Source: 13-2-20CM-66-19 sp963824395
Lineage (GTDB): Bacteria > Pseudomonadota > Gammaproteobacteria > Steroidobacterales > Steroidobacteraceae
Direction: 5' to 3'
Length of the DNA stretch: 64,000 nt
Assembly: GCA_963824395.1 (NCBI GenBank)
Contig: CAWGPF010000001.1
Coordinates: 1 to 64,000 of the forward strand
Part shown: piece by piece, positions 25,809 to 35,769 of the stretch
How the letters are laid out: each line of letters begins with the position of its first letter
Numbering within the stretch: position 1 is the stretch's first letter
Position numbers and translations under genes: made by a program
Notes under the pieces: generated by a model
What the model saw: the letters and a program-made list of their open reading frames with translations, nothing else
The model's database searches: none
What the model was told of the DNA's origin: nothing

Positions 25809-27410
25809 ATGGGAAAGGAAACAACTGAACAGTTCGATGTCGTAGTCATCGGCGCGGGATTCTCGGGGATGTACGCCATCCACCGTCTGGGCGGCACCCA
25901 CAGCGTGGTCTGCTTCGAGGCAGGCGATGGGGTGGGCGGTACGTGGTATTGGAACCGGTACCCGGGTGCGCGGGTCGATATCATGAGTGTTGAATACTCC
26001 TATGGCTTCGATGAATCTTTGCAGAACGAATGGCACTGGCCCGAATATTTTTCAGCGCAACCGGAACTCGAACAGTACGCAAACCACGTCGCCGACCGAT
26101 TTGAGCTGCGCGGGCATATCCGCTTCGCGAATGCGGTTACCGCCCTTCGGTTCGACGGCCAAACTAACCGGTGGCATGTCCATGCAGCGCAGGGCGACCA
26201 CGTCGTCTGCAAATGGGTAGTCGCCGCAACCGGCGCTCTGTACGCTCCATATGAGCCGGGATGGCCCGGGAGAGATAAATTCAAGGGCCGTGTTCTTCAC
26301 TCGACGCGATGGCCAAGAGGCGGCCTTGACTTCACCGGAAAGCGCGTCGGGATAGTCGGCACGGGGTCGACCGGAATTCAAATCGCCCCGACTATTGCCG
26401 CGCAGGCGGAGCGTCTTTACGTTTTCCAGCGTACGCCGGCTTATTCGATGCCATCGGGAAATCGTCCCCTGGATCCAGAGTTTGAGCGTGACTGGAAGGA
26501 CCACTATCCCGAGCGGCGCAGGAAGATGCTCGACATGTGGGGTGCGTCGATAATCGATTATCCGACCTACTCGGTCTTTGACTGCACCCCTCAGCAGCAG
26601 CGGGAGATCTTAGAGAAAGCCTGGTATTCGAAGAACGCCTTCCAGTTGCTGTACGCCTTCAGGGACGTGCTGAGCGACATCAGAGCGAACGCGATCGTCG
26701 CAGAGTTTGCCCGTAACAAGATCAGGACCATCGTTAAGGATCCGAGGACAGCCGAACTGCTGTGCCCGTCGTATCCGATCGGCGGCAAGCGGCTGGGGAT
26801 AGATAGCGGCTACTTCGAAATGTACAACCGCGACAACGTCACGCTGGTCGATGCGAAGAGTTCGCCGATCCTCGAGTTCACCGAGACCGGACTGAAAACT
26901 CAGGATGCCAATTACGTCCTCGACGACATAGTGCTTGCTACTGGGTTTGACGCCGTCACCGGCTCCATGAGCCGCATTCAGATCGAAGGGCTCGATGGCG
27001 TAACCCTCGCCGACAAATGGAAAGACGGGCCGACGGCCTATCTCGGCTCTGTGATCGCGGGGTTCCCAAACTTATTCTTGGTCCATGGTCCGTTGACTCC
27101 TGCTGCACAGGCCCAGATGATCACCGCCGGCGAATGGCAAGTGAACTGGATCGCCGCGATCATCGAGCAAATGGACAGGTCAGCCATCAATCGCTTCGAT
27201 ACGACCCAGGCGGCCGAACGCTGGTGGGCCGGGCAGGTCGAGGAAGCCGCCTCGCACACCATCCACCGCCTCGCCGATTCCTGGTACAACGGCAAGAACA
27301 TCGCGGGGAAGAAAGGCGGCTTCATGATCTATATCGGCGGATTTCCCGAGTTCAAGAAGGCGTGTGAATCCGCGGTAAATGACGGCTATCGCGGCTTCAT
27401 CCGCAACTGA
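25809..27410 (+). CDS. Flavin-containing Baeyer-Villiger-type monooxygenase
   Basis: This encodes 533 aa from ATG 25809, with GGGAAGGA upstream. FAD-binding GAGFSG is at about residue 17 and NADPH-binding GTGSTG at about 185. Between them lies FKGRVLHSTRWP, which fits the type I Baeyer-Villiger fingerprint FxGxxxHxxxWP. It also has GTWYWNRYPGARVD. These enzymes insert oxygen next to a ketone using NADPH and O2. The residues and length fit cyclohexanone/steroid-type monooxygenases. Substrate unknown. It stands alone, converging on the racemase-like gene. Confidence 0.92.
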   Translation: MGKETTEQFDVVVIGAGFSGMYAIHRLGGTHSVVCFEAGDGVGGTWYWNRYPGARVDIMSVEYSYGFDESLQNEWHWPEYFSAQPELEQYANHVADRFELRGHIRFANAVTALRFDGQTNRWHVHAAQGDHVVCKWVVAATGALYAPYEPGWPGRDKFKGRVLHSTRWPRGGLDFTGKRVGIVGTGSTGIQIAPTIAAQAERLYVFQRTPAYSMPSGNRPLDPEFERDWKDHYPERRRKMLDMWGASIIDYPTYSVFDCTPQQQREILEKAWYSKNAFQLLYAFRDVLSDIRANAIVAEFARNKIRTIVKDPRTAELLCPSYPIGGKRLGIDSGYFEMYNRDNVTLVDAKSSPILEFTETGLKTQDANYVLDDIVLATGFDAVTGSMSRIQIEGLDGVTLADKWKDGPTAYLGSVIAGFPNLFLVHGPLTPAAQAQMITAGEWQVNWIAAIIEQMDRSAINRFDTTQAAERWWAGQVEEAASHTIHRLADSWYNGKNIAGKKGGFMIYIGGFPEFKKACESAVNDGYRGFIRN

Positions 27411-27573
27411 ATACGCCGTCACCGCGCTATCGCTCGGGCTCCCTCGAGTTCCTGAGCTTCCATTATTCGAGCTGTCCGCTACCCCGTTAAACCCCTGAGA
27501 GCCGGAGACGTCCGAACGCAAGGAGCCGTAGCGGGTAGCCTCTCCGCAGCCGGATGCGGGCTTCACGACACTC

Positions 27574-28245
27574 TCAGGTGGTGGCCAATTTCGCGATGGC
27601 GTCCGCATGAATGCCGGCGCAGTCGATGAGGGAAAATTCCGCGTCCCGTTCGTTGAAGGCCAGCGCGAAATCGGTGCCTCCAAGAACGATTGCCTCTACG
27701 CCAGATTCCCTAAGTAACCGTTTGCTGACAGAGTCGAAGATCACGCGTTGAGCTTCCGTAATGATGCCGGACGCTGCCATTGCAACATAGGCCTGGTGCA
27801 CATCTTCCAGGTCCTGGCCGCTGGGCGGCACGATCTCAACACCGCAAACGCCACCAAAAAGGCGCGTCTCCATTACTGTGCGGGTTCCCAGGATGCCAAT
27901 CCGTTCGAATGCTCGTTGCTCAATGGCTCGGTTAACTTCACAAATCAGGTCAACGACTGGCAGCGCGGACGACGCCTTAAACGCCTCAATACAAAAATGG
28001 CCGGCAATGGACGTGATGGCGACACACTCGGCCCCCGCCGCCGCCAGGCGATTGGTCAGCTTCACATAGATGGCGACTTGGGTAGCAGCATCATCATTTG
28101 CGAGATTCTTGAGGAGCGTTGGAGTGTCGGCATGCACGATCGTCAGCTCAAGCGGCGCCTTCTTGCTGGCAAACGTTGAAATTAGGCGTCGGTAGTAAAA
28201 ATCAGTGGCTGCAGGGCCAATCCCTCCGACGAGGCCGATGTGCAT
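27574..28245 (-). CDS. Aspartate/glutamate racemase-like protein lacking both catalytic cysteines
   Basis: This encodes 223 aa from ATG 28245 (MHIGLVGGIGPAATDFYYRR). The two-lobed Asp/Glu racemase fold is clear. The first catalytic position reads AITSIAGHF instead of the usual CNTAH, and the second reads VLGGTDF instead of LGCTE. Neither carries cysteine. The enzyme may use other residues, have changed reaction, or bind without catalysis. A cysteine just after the first motif (HFC) might be a shifted nucleophile, but I cannot tell. Confidence 0.85.
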   Translation of the reverse strand: MHIGLVGGIGPAATDFYYRRLISTFASKKAPLELTIVHADTPTLLKNLANDDAATQVAIYVKLTNRLAAAGAECVAITSIAGHFCIEAFKASSALPVVDLICEVNRAIEQRAFERIGILGTRTVMETRLFGGVCGVEIVPPSGQDLEDVHQAYVAMAASGIITEAQRVIFDSVSKRLLRESGVEAIVLGGTDFALAFNERDAEFSLIDCAGIHADAIAKLATT

Positions 28246-28337
28246 TTACCAGCTCTCCATGACAATCAATGCCCGGTCGCGGCCACCCTCCTGAGCTTAC
28301 GCCGGCACGAACCGCACTGCTCATGGACTCAAGCTTC

Positions 28338-28420
28338 CGTAATGCGTTCCATCGGCCCCCTGACAGGGAAGTGAACACGCCTTAGTGCTGTGCATGTGGT
28401 GGGCGGCGATGACGTCACCA
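28338..28420 (+). repeat. Dispersed ~84-bp repeat, copy 2
   Basis: Partner of 12971-13054, 15 kb away and in the same orientation. It lies upstream of the repeat-rich membrane protein gene and is not in a supported reading frame. Confidence 0.6.
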
Positions 28421-28576
28421 CACCCGTTTTCACATAATCCGAGAAGGTACTGCCGAAACCAATCGCGGGCTAACATAGGTGTGGGCCGGCGGGCGGAGAA
28501 CAATGAGACTGTGCGAGTCTTGCCTGCCACCCAGCTAAGAACCATAAGCGTCCGCAGCCTACAAACGCGGTGTCCA

Positions 28577-29416
28577 ATGAGCCAAGGATCCAGGTTCCGC
28601 ACAACAGTGTTCGCTGACGACCCCGACGATGACACGATCGAAATGGAGCTCACTGCCGAGCAGCAGCTAAGTCTTTCACAGGCTGCCGAGTCGGCGACAA
28701 CCGCGACGTTCTCGGCAGAATCAACTCCGAGTACGGCACCAACTCCCAGTACGGCATCAAGCCCGACTGCGGCGCCAAGTCCGACTGCGGCGCCAAGTCC
28801 GACTGCGGCGCCAAGTCCGACCGCGGCATCGAGTCCGACTGCGGCATCGAGTCCGCCTACGGCATCGAGTCCGCCTACGGCATCGAGTCCGCCTACGGCA
28901 TCGAGTCCGACTGCGGCATCGAGTCCGACTGCGGCATCGAGTTCGACTGCGGCATCGAGTCCAAGTACTGCGCTGGTCGTATGCTCCACCGCTGAGACGT
29001 CCTTGCAGGCGGGTGGCACGAAGCGATTGCGTGTGCGACCGCTGATTCTCATTGCGGCAGTTGTGGCTCTCACGGCGACCATCACGTGGTGGGTTGCAGG
29101 GCAGATGCGAGGGACGGATCCTATCCAATCCGATCGCGTTATCGTACGCCTGGTCAATACCCCTATCGCCCCGCCGCCACCGGTGTCTCCGCCACCGCAA
29201 GAGCCGCCAGTCCGAGTGACAAATCCCTTTGATGTGACAGAAGTATTCGAATTTCCCCCAGCGACTTCCAAAACTGAGGCTCACGAGGCAATGGCAAAAA
29301 TACTTCTGGCACGAGCGCAAGACCGGCGCGAACAGCGACTAAGCGTCAGGCATGCAGAGGGTCGTTATTTGGGTCGCGATGCATCAGTCAAGAACCCCAC
29401 CGCCGCCGCCCGATAA
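28577..29416 (+). CDS. Single-pass membrane protein with hexapeptide repeat stalk
   Basis: This encodes 279 aa from ATG 28577 (MSQGSRFRTTVFADDPDDDT). The N-terminal acidic region is followed by about 12 tandem hexapeptides of the type (A/S)SPTA(A/P) at residues about 55-130. A hydrophobic segment (LILIAAVVALTATITWWVAG, about 155-175) comes next, then a Pro-rich stretch (PPPPVSPPPQEPP) and a charged end. With no signal peptide it is probably N-in, with the low-complexity part cytoplasmic. The minus-strand frame over the same repeats is an artefact. The Pro-rich part after the membrane segment recalls TonB-like spanners, but this is not firm. Confidence 0.6.
   Translation: MSQGSRFRTTVFADDPDDDTIEMELTAEQQLSLSQAAESATTATFSAESTPSTAPTPSTASSPTAAPSPTAAPSPTAAPSPTAASSPTAASSPPTASSPPTASSPPTASSPTAASSPTAASSSTAASSPSTALVVCSTAETSLQAGGTKRLRVRPLILIAAVVALTATITWWVAGQMRGTDPIQSDRVIVRLVNTPIAPPPPVSPPPQEPPVRVTNPFDVTEVFEFPPATSKTEAHEAMAKILLARAQDRREQRLSVRHAEGRYLGRDASVKNPTAAAR
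28741..28970 (+). repeat. 18-bp tandem repeats within a coding region
   Basis: About a dozen in-frame imperfect copies of GCATCGAGTCCGACTGCG-like units, grading into a GCGCCAAGTCCGACT variant at the 5' side. The unit is a multiple of three, so copy-number change alters the stalk length without frameshift. Confidence 0.75.
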
Positions 29417-29464
29417 CTTCACACGGCTCCTGCGCAGCAACCCGGTTTGGCAGGTCGTACCGTA

Positions 29465-29490
29465 GAGGTGCCATCGCTTTCTGGCACCTC
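29465..29490 (+). terminator. Candidate terminator hairpin
   Basis: GAGGTGCCA and TGGCACCTC form a 9-bp perfect stem around an 8-base loop, 48 bp after the stop of the membrane protein gene. No T-tract follows. The stem would also work for the converging gene. Confidence 0.4.
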
Positions 29491-29668
29491 ACATCCAGCG
29501 CTATCCGGCGACGCGTAACTTGATGAAGCCGCAACCCACACCCGACGCCGCGCGTGCGCGGGGAGCTCCTGACGGACATCCGAAACAGAATTCTGATGCG
29601 ACTCCTCACTGGCCCGTATGTGATGTTCTCCCCGGGAGTTTTCTGCCGGGGTGCCGGCTGCTGAGGCC

Positions 29669-30181
29669 TTAAGACCGCGCCTCTCCTGAATTAACGTTCA
29701 CCTGCGAGGATTGTTGCTTGTCCATGCAGTTCTTGAAGGAGATTGCGTCGGTGAGTACCCCGATCAAAAGTAGTACAGTGATGGCACACGAAACCATTCC
29801 GGAGTGCACCAGAAACGCGACCGCGACCTGCATGGTCACGCCGATCCCTGAGAGGATCCAGCTTGCAATAAAGGCGAGCGCTGTCAACTGCAGGAGCGCT
29901 GCGGCGAGAAACGAAATCACGGAGAGCGTAGCGGCTGCCTGGCCCAACGTGTCGATCGAGAGCGAGAACGTGCATTTACCCGTCGGTCCCCGGCAGTTGG
30001 CGTAATCCTGTAGAGCGCTCTTGATCTTCGGAATGAGAACGTAGGCCACGGTAGCGACCAAGGCAGCAGCACCGAACAGCGGTAGCGCGGTGATCCATAA
30101 AGCCGCCAGAACCAATGCCGCGAGCAACATTCCAATCGCGGCGGATATGTACCCGTAGACCGTCTTCAGACTGCAGTTCAT
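29669..30181 (-). CDS. Hypothetical four-helix membrane protein
   Basis: This encodes 170 aa from ATG 30181, with AAAGGGG upstream. Four hydrophobic segments lie at about residues 10-30, 33-50, 85-112 and 118-140. A cysteine pair sits in the loop NCRGPTGKC. The hydrophilic tail is MDKQQSSQVNVNSGEARS. No family recognised. Confidence 0.7.
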   Translation of the reverse strand: MNCSLKTVYGYISAAIGMLLAALVLAALWITALPLFGAAALVATVAYVLIPKIKSALQDYANCRGPTGKCTFSLSIDTLGQAAATLSVISFLAAALLQLTALAFIASWILSGIGVTMQVAVAFLVHSGMVSCAITVLLLIGVLTDAISFKNCMDKQQSSQVNVNSGEARS

Positions 30182-30674
30182 GGGTCCCCTTTAATTGCGC
30201 TCGAAGCGCAGAATATGAACGTGAGAGTCGACCTTTGGGGCTTACTCTCTATTCCTGGTTAGTTTCCCTATCATCCATTCAATCGCACTGCAAACAGCAA
30301 ATACGTCGATAGCGGCCCAGCTGTTGGTGTTTGTGGCTGCCGCAACGACCGTGGTGCCAGGCGTACTCGGTGCGGTTCGCGACGGCTCTTGTCCTTGGAT
30401 GGCGATGATGCGACGTGGCGCAGAGCGCACGCCCGAAGGTATCGCCTTGCCGTTATTTCTGTTGGATAACCTCGAACTGACTCACTGACTGCCGCCGAAA
30501 TGGGGCGGGCTCGACGCCTCTTTCACGGTCGACCTCCGCGCGCCTTCCCGTTCTGGATCTTTCCCTGGGTTTAGTTACCGGTCTTGTGGATCTTGGTATA
30601 GGGGATACAGGAGTTACCGGCAGACCGCGTCTCCTATTGTTTTTAACGTATTAAATAAGCAATTGGCGCCGCGT
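30182..30674. other. Intergenic region, no supported gene
   Basis: About 490 bp between two minus-strand genes. The low-GC end (TTGTTTTTAACGTATTAAAT, about 30637-30656) could terminate the upstream large gene. Nothing else was seen. Confidence 0.4.
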
Positions 30675-33221
30675 TTACGTTAAAGCAGTCTCTTTGTCCG
30701 CGCTGAACACTTCCCGTGGCGCGCTTGGATCTCGCGACAGAAGCCTGAGCAGCCGAAGAGCGAACACGGACAACACGGCATACGCCGCGGCACCCACCCA
30801 TAGCGCATGATTCAGAGAAGTCTCGATGCTGGTCAGGATGGCCGCGCCCGAGGCGAGCACGCCCGCGGCCCCGTTTACAGCCCACAGCCACGGGGTAATC
30901 TGCGTATTGATACGCCCGCACAGACGCATTCCGGTCGGAAACATAAAGCCCATGATCACGCCGGCCGGCACTACGATGAGAAGACAGACACCCGCGCGCT
31001 CGAGCAGGGATCCTGGCTCAGTGGCCTGCAGTACGTCACCCATCCAAAGCGGCAGGGTCGCCAGGTAAGCCGCCAGCGCAATCGGCCATCCGACGAGGGC
31101 CGCAGGCGCTAGAGGCATGGCTATCTCCGAGACCAGGCTACCGATGCCGGTCGCCAGGATAACGCTGAACAGTACGATCGCCAGGCCGTAGATGGGGTGC
31201 CCGAGAAACAGCGACATGCGCTGAATCAGGCTGATTTCCACAAACATGAAGGCGACGCCGATGATGAGGAAGTATGCGGTAGACCAGAACATCGTGCGTG
31301 CGTCCGCATGATGAATGGAGCTTCGCGCCGGCGCGAGGACGACAATGAAAACCACGAGCATCGACACGCTGACGAGCGTCAGCAATGTTAAGGACGCCGC
31401 CAGGTTTCCGTGCATCACGCCCGAAGTCGACTTGAGCGCGTGCCACATGGATTTCGGACTGGAGAGCCGTAGCTGATTAAAGAAGAATGGATTTGAATCC
31501 CAGGTCGGCGTCAGATTGAGCTCCGTGGTGCTGCCCACCCGTACCAGCTCATCAATCGTGCTGGCGTGCAGGATGCGCTCGAAGGTGGGATCAGCCGCGG
31601 CGCGGCCCGGGGCGACCAGGGTCTTATACTGCAGTCGGGCAACAGCATCATCGAGCGTGCTTATGTCCGCGGCACTAAGGGGCGCGCGTCCAACGATCAT
31701 GGTCGAGAGTTTGCCGTTGGCGGCCAGATAGATGTGATCCTGAGGCCGTGCCTCGCCCATCGAAAGCAAGGTGGCAGTTGCAACGGACAAAATGCGTGCA
31801 GTTTCCTCCAGTCGCTCCGGTGCATACCAGCGCGACACCGTGAATACGCCGGTCGGCGTGAGCCGCGCCAGGAAGCGCTGCCAGCCGTTCACGGTATACA
31901 GGCCGTTCTCTGACAGCGTAAAGGCGCCCGCCCCGGTTGCCGCCCAGGTGTCGATCAGACTCATCTGAATGAGGTCAAACTGCTCGTGACTGCGCGCGAA
32001 CCAGCTGCGCGCATCATCGACAAACAGCCGCAACCCGGTGACGTGGTCCGCACCGCTGAAGGCGCGATAATCGTGCGAGAACAGCTGTACGAAGATGGGG
32101 TTGTATTCGACGCCGGTGATGTCCTTGAACCCGAACACGGATGCGGTCATCAGATCGCGCCCGCCACCGATGCCGATGACGGCCGAGCGCCCCTCATGCC
32201 GGATGTAGTACGCGAGTGCGGTGGCGTCATAGCGCAGGAACTCGAGCTCGCGGGGATCGCCTTCGAAGTGGTAGATGGGAGTGCCGGCCTCGCCATCGAT
32301 TTTCAGCCAGCCCTCATCCAGTAGCATGTGCGGCGTAACCTTGGATGGGCTCCACATGAAGGCGGCGGAGTGCGGAGTCATCGTCAGGTCTATCCGCGAG
32401 AAGGAGTTCCAGCGCTCCTCCGTGAACTCGTAGGCCCGCTCCACCCTGTTCTTCACCAGGATGGGACGCAGGCCGTGAGTCCCAAGCAACTGGGTCATGC
32501 CGGCCGCGACCAGCAGCGCTACCGCTGCGATGGTCGGGTTGAGCCATTGATAGGAAACGCTGCGTATACCCGCTGCCTGCTCAGCGCGCGCCAACCGTGC
32601 GGCCCTGCGAAAGGCGAGCCCTGCGACGCCCCCAAGGGCCCCGACAAGCAATATCGCGGTGTAGGTGTCCGTGGCCGTCAAGAGCGCCAACGTCACCAGA
32701 CAACCCAGCGCGGCACCAACGAGATCAACCCCATAGACAAGACTGATACGCTGATTGCTCCGCGTCAGGGCAACGCTCACGGCAATGCCGAGCAACACGT
32801 AGGGGGGCAATAGAACGACAATTGCGACAAGCCAGCCAATCACGAAGGTAAGAGTGGGCTGCAGGTTACCGCTGAGCGCGATATTCACTAGCAGCAGCAG
32901 GCTCGCCAGAGTGGCCCACGCGAAGACCGTCATCACGCGCGCCATGGTCTCAAACAGTCGCGCGGGCGTGTACGTGAGCTCGAAACGGAAAAAGACGGCC
33001 AAAGCCCCGGCGGTCATCCCCAACATCGCAACGCCGATGGCAAAAAATGCCAGGTGATAGTAGCCGATCACGGAAAGGATGCGGGTCTCCATGATCTGCA
33101 ACATCAACCCGCACATACAAGTCAGTAGCACGCCGCCCAGAAACCATAGGTCACGGGTCGGTGTGCGCGCACTCTTAAGGATAAGCCTGCTCCTTCCCTG
33201 AGTTGACCGGCCTTCGGGCAA
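30675..33221 (-). CDS. Membrane-embedded spermidine-synthase-like protein
   Basis: This encodes 848 aa from ATG 33221. An N-terminal half-transporter-like bundle (about residues 25-250, six or more helices) is followed by a Rossmann methyltransferase or spermidine-synthase-like domain (IGIGGGRDLMTA, GVEYNPI, FVDDARSW, LIQMSLIDTWAAT, about 345-560). A second helix bundle reaches to about 830 (FMFVEISLIQRMSLFLGH). Known relatives are the fused spermidine synthase/MFS-like proteins of proteobacteria, whose substrate is mostly unknown. DSNPFFFN is a typical motif of this group. It stands alone. Confidence 0.85.
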   Translation of the reverse strand: MPEGRSTQGRSRLILKSARTPTRDLWFLGGVLLTCMCGLMLQIMETRILSVIGYYHLAFFAIGVAMLGMTAGALAVFFRFELTYTPARLFETMARVMTVFAWATLASLLLLVNIALSGNLQPTLTFVIGWLVAIVVLLPPYVLLGIAVSVALTRSNQRISLVYGVDLVGAALGCLVTLALLTATDTYTAILLVGALGGVAGLAFRRAARLARAEQAAGIRSVSYQWLNPTIAAVALLVAAGMTQLLGTHGLRPILVKNRVERAYEFTEERWNSFSRIDLTMTPHSAAFMWSPSKVTPHMLLDEGWLKIDGEAGTPIYHFEGDPRELEFLRYDATALAYYIRHEGRSAVIGIGGGRDLMTASVFGFKDITGVEYNPIFVQLFSHDYRAFSGADHVTGLRLFVDDARSWFARSHEQFDLIQMSLIDTWAATGAGAFTLSENGLYTVNGWQRFLARLTPTGVFTVSRWYAPERLEETARILSVATATLLSMGEARPQDHIYLAANGKLSTMIVGRAPLSAADISTLDDAVARLQYKTLVAPGRAAADPTFERILHASTIDELVRVGSTTELNLTPTWDSNPFFFNQLRLSSPKSMWHALKSTSGVMHGNLAASLTLLTLVSVSMLVVFIVVLAPARSSIHHADARTMFWSTAYFLIIGVAFMFVEISLIQRMSLFLGHPIYGLAIVLFSVILATGIGSLVSEIAMPLAPAALVGWPIALAAYLATLPLWMGDVLQATEPGSLLERAGVCLLIVVPAGVIMGFMFPTGMRLCGRINTQITPWLWAVNGAAGVLASGAAILTSIETSLNHALWVGAAAYAVLSVFALRLLRLLSRDPSAPREVFSADKETALT

Positions 33222-33873
33222 TCCCGCACGTCGCTACGGTTGCCGGCTCGCTTTTGCGTCGAACGCCATGGTAGCAGTGCCCCTGCCTGCCATGTCAGGA
33301 GAAGGGCCTCGGGAAACACTCCATCGGCTGAGTGAACGGAACGCTTCTCATTCAGTCCGCGTGAACGTGAAGGTTCGGATGACATGTCGATGCGGCGCGA
33401 CGGTCATCACGCGTTTTGATCGTGTCATGGTTAGCGTGCGACCTCATGACGCCGCGCCGCGCATCGCCAGCGGTTCGGTACTGTGGTGCCTGTTGCGACG
33501 CGGCAATTGCAGGGGATCCGAGTTGGTTCACACGCCCGTGTGTTGAGATTCGCCTGAGAAGGCCCCTCGTTCCGGAGGACCCCGACTCCTGAGGGCCGCC
33601 TCGTTAAGGAGAGCGCCGGCCCACGGCTGCTGGCGAATGTGCTTCGGAGGACGAAAGCCGGCGGCTGGCGTGCCGCCCTGCGGCATGTGACATCACTGGA
33701 TTTCGTATCTGACCATCAGACGACCCAGGTCCGGATCCCGGTTGGTCCGCGCAGCTCTCGATCGCCGCCCCATCACCCGGCTCGCGCCGAGCTCGCGCTC
33801 GGCTCGCCCAGCTGAGGCTACGCTTCCGACTTCCGAACGAAACGACGCCCGCATGCTCTCTTTACGTACTAGC
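33222..33873. other. Intergenic region, no supported gene
   Basis: About 650 bp between two minus-strand genes, including the presumed promoter of the large membrane protein. Frames here have no ribosome binding site and no recognisable sequence. Confidence 0.4.
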
Positions 33874-35769
33874 TCATCGATCGGTGGGCCATGCACCCTG
33901 CCCTGGTTTCGCACGCATGATGGAGGTCGCCCGCATGCCGACCGTGGCGGTCATTGCGGGAGCGAGGGCCGTGTAGGCCTCCCCCACCCGCAGATTGGCC
34001 GAGCGTTGGGCAGCGACGGCTGCACTCACGTCGACCGCGACGCGTGCCCCCGCTCGTGTCAGCAGAGTCAGCTGTGTACCGTGGGCTTCGAGCAGCGTCC
34101 CGGTGACGCGCCGAACGCCCGCCGCCAGATGCTCCTCAGCCCCGGCGACCTGCGCCCCGGTGACAGCCGTGCCGTTGGGACCGAAGATCATGAGTGTCTT
34201 GTAGCCGCCCACGTAAACCAGACCATTAGCAACCATGGGCACGACGTTGGCATTGCCACCGAGGTTGGGCCATTGGCCGGCTGGGGAGGAATACAGAAGA
34301 CTCAGGGTGCCGTTGGTCGGGGTGGCCGAAAAGGCATAGAGGGTCAGACCGCTGGTCGACGTCGGCCGGCCCACGGCCCAGATAATCGCCGATCCTGCCT
34401 TGCGGGCATTCGAGGTCACGACCGTGAAAAATCCCGGGTCCTGCTCAGAGGAGGGAATGGTGGCCGCGGTTGCTTCCGCGACCCAGTGCGGCGTCGGCGC
34501 GGTGGCCACCTGCCAGGTCTGCAGCGCACCGGCGGAGGTCACCACGCGACCGATGCCGTCGTGCCCGCGGTAATAGGACGCCCCACACCAGCAGCCGCTG
34601 CCGAGCTGCTGCATATCCACCGCCGCGGACAGATTGTCCTGATCGAGCAGGAACAAGCGACCATCCTTCGACACAATGGCTGCCAGATCCGTACCACCCG
34701 GCTGGGTGGGCAGCAGCATCACACCGGACGCGCCGAGGTCCGCATCGTCAATGTCCATCTGGAAGACATTCGATGGCGTGAAGACCCCGGTGCGCGACCC
34801 GAGATTGGTCCGCAGACCCACCACGCTTTCCTGAATGTTGGTGACGCCGTCATAAGTAGTCTGTGAAGGACAGTCCTCGGGTGAGTCGTAGAAGTTGCAG
34901 TCAGAATTACCGGTGGAGAAGAAGATCGTGCTGCCGTTGGCAGCGAGCCCAAAGCCGGACATCCAGACGGAGCTGAGGAAAAAGTTTGTGGACGAGGTCG
35001 CCTGCGTATCGTTGAGTTCGGCGTCCGCAAGTGGCACGAGATTCCCGGCTCTCCACCCCAATACCCAGCCGCGGGAGTGATTGGCCTCAAAGTCGCAGAA
35101 GCTGCCAAAGCCCGCGTAGATCACGCCGTCGTGCTCCAGCAGCGCTGGCCGTTGCCGCTGGTAGGTGGCATTGAAGGCGAAAGTCGAGCCGTCGCTCAGC
35201 TTCTGGGTCGCTGCCACCGTTACCGGTGGTACCGAATCGGCCAGCGTCACCAGATCGAGCGCATGCAGCTGGTACTGCGGCACGGCGCCGTTGATGTAGG
35301 CGATGACATACATGCGATGACGGGTGAGGTCGATGACCGGCGTGCCGGTGATACCCACATTGGGACCGTTGTTGCCGCAGCCGAGCGGAGTTGGCACCGG
35401 GGGGCCGAGATTGCGAGTGACGAGGATCTGCCCGCTTTGCGCGTCAAGCGCGTAGATCGAGTTGTTTTCCGTCACGACATACAACACATCGTGACGGCTT
35501 CCGCCGATCGTCTGACCGGGCACGAGCAGCGGCTGGGCATCCACCTGGTCATCGAGCGCTACCGTACTCAACACACCAAAGGTCGCCGGGAACGCCGCGG
35601 CGCTGAGGAGCGTCTCCTCGTTATTCCAGCCGGTGCGCAGTTGATTGTAGTGATAGGTGGTCACCGCGATGGGTGAGGCGGCATTCGCCACTGCGACCAT
35701 GGCGCAGGACAATGCGGCGCCCAAGCGGAGATTACAGGCGACAGCCCGCGCCCAGCTGATTGCACTCAT
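33874..35769 (-). CDS. Secreted PQQ-like beta-propeller protein
   Basis: This encodes 631 aa from ATG 35769, with GGGGA upstream. The signal peptide ends at about residue 31 (VANAAS). Repeated blades follow: YVVTENNSIYALDAQSGQIL (about 95), FLLDQDNLSA, GGYKTLMIFGPNG. These match the PQQ-enzyme-like propeller of BamB or quinoprotein type. No PQQ-disulfide cysteine pair or catalytic Asp can be assigned. The C-terminal ~100 residues (TLLEAHGTQLTLLTRAGARV) form a small separate beta domain. Periplasmic or secreted. Function unknown. Confidence 0.82.
   Translation of the reverse strand: MSAISWARAVACNLRLGAALSCAMVAVANAASPIAVTTYHYNQLRTGWNNEETLLSAAAFPATFGVLSTVALDDQVDAQPLLVPGQTIGGSRHDVLYVVTENNSIYALDAQSGQILVTRNLGPPVPTPLGCGNNGPNVGITGTPVIDLTRHRMYVIAYINGAVPQYQLHALDLVTLADSVPPVTVAATQKLSDGSTFAFNATYQRQRPALLEHDGVIYAGFGSFCDFEANHSRGWVLGWRAGNLVPLADAELNDTQATSSTNFFLSSVWMSGFGLAANGSTIFFSTGNSDCNFYDSPEDCPSQTTYDGVTNIQESVVGLRTNLGSRTGVFTPSNVFQMDIDDADLGASGVMLLPTQPGGTDLAAIVSKDGRLFLLDQDNLSAAVDMQQLGSGCWCGASYYRGHDGIGRVVTSAGALQTWQVATAPTPHWVAEATAATIPSSEQDPGFFTVVTSNARKAGSAIIWAVGRPTSTSGLTLYAFSATPTNGTLSLLYSSPAGQWPNLGGNANVVPMVANGLVYVGGYKTLMIFGPNGTAVTGAQVAGAEEHLAAGVRRVTGTLLEAHGTQLTLLTRAGARVAVDVSAAVAAQRSANLRVGEAYTALAPAMTATVGMRATSIMRAKPGQGAWPTDR

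Noticed and set aside
28741..28970. Tandem repeats as a possible CRISPR array
   Set aside because: No spacers. Contiguous 18-bp in-frame units inside a gene.
28321..29271. 316-residue minus-strand frame with Gly-Leu-Asp-Ala-Val repeats
   Set aside because: Reading of the tandem repeats on the wrong strand. The plus frame has a membrane helix, a Pro-rich end and ordinary composition.
33742..34866. 374-residue plus-strand frame
   Set aside because: Shadow of the beta-propeller gene. No motif or ribosome site.
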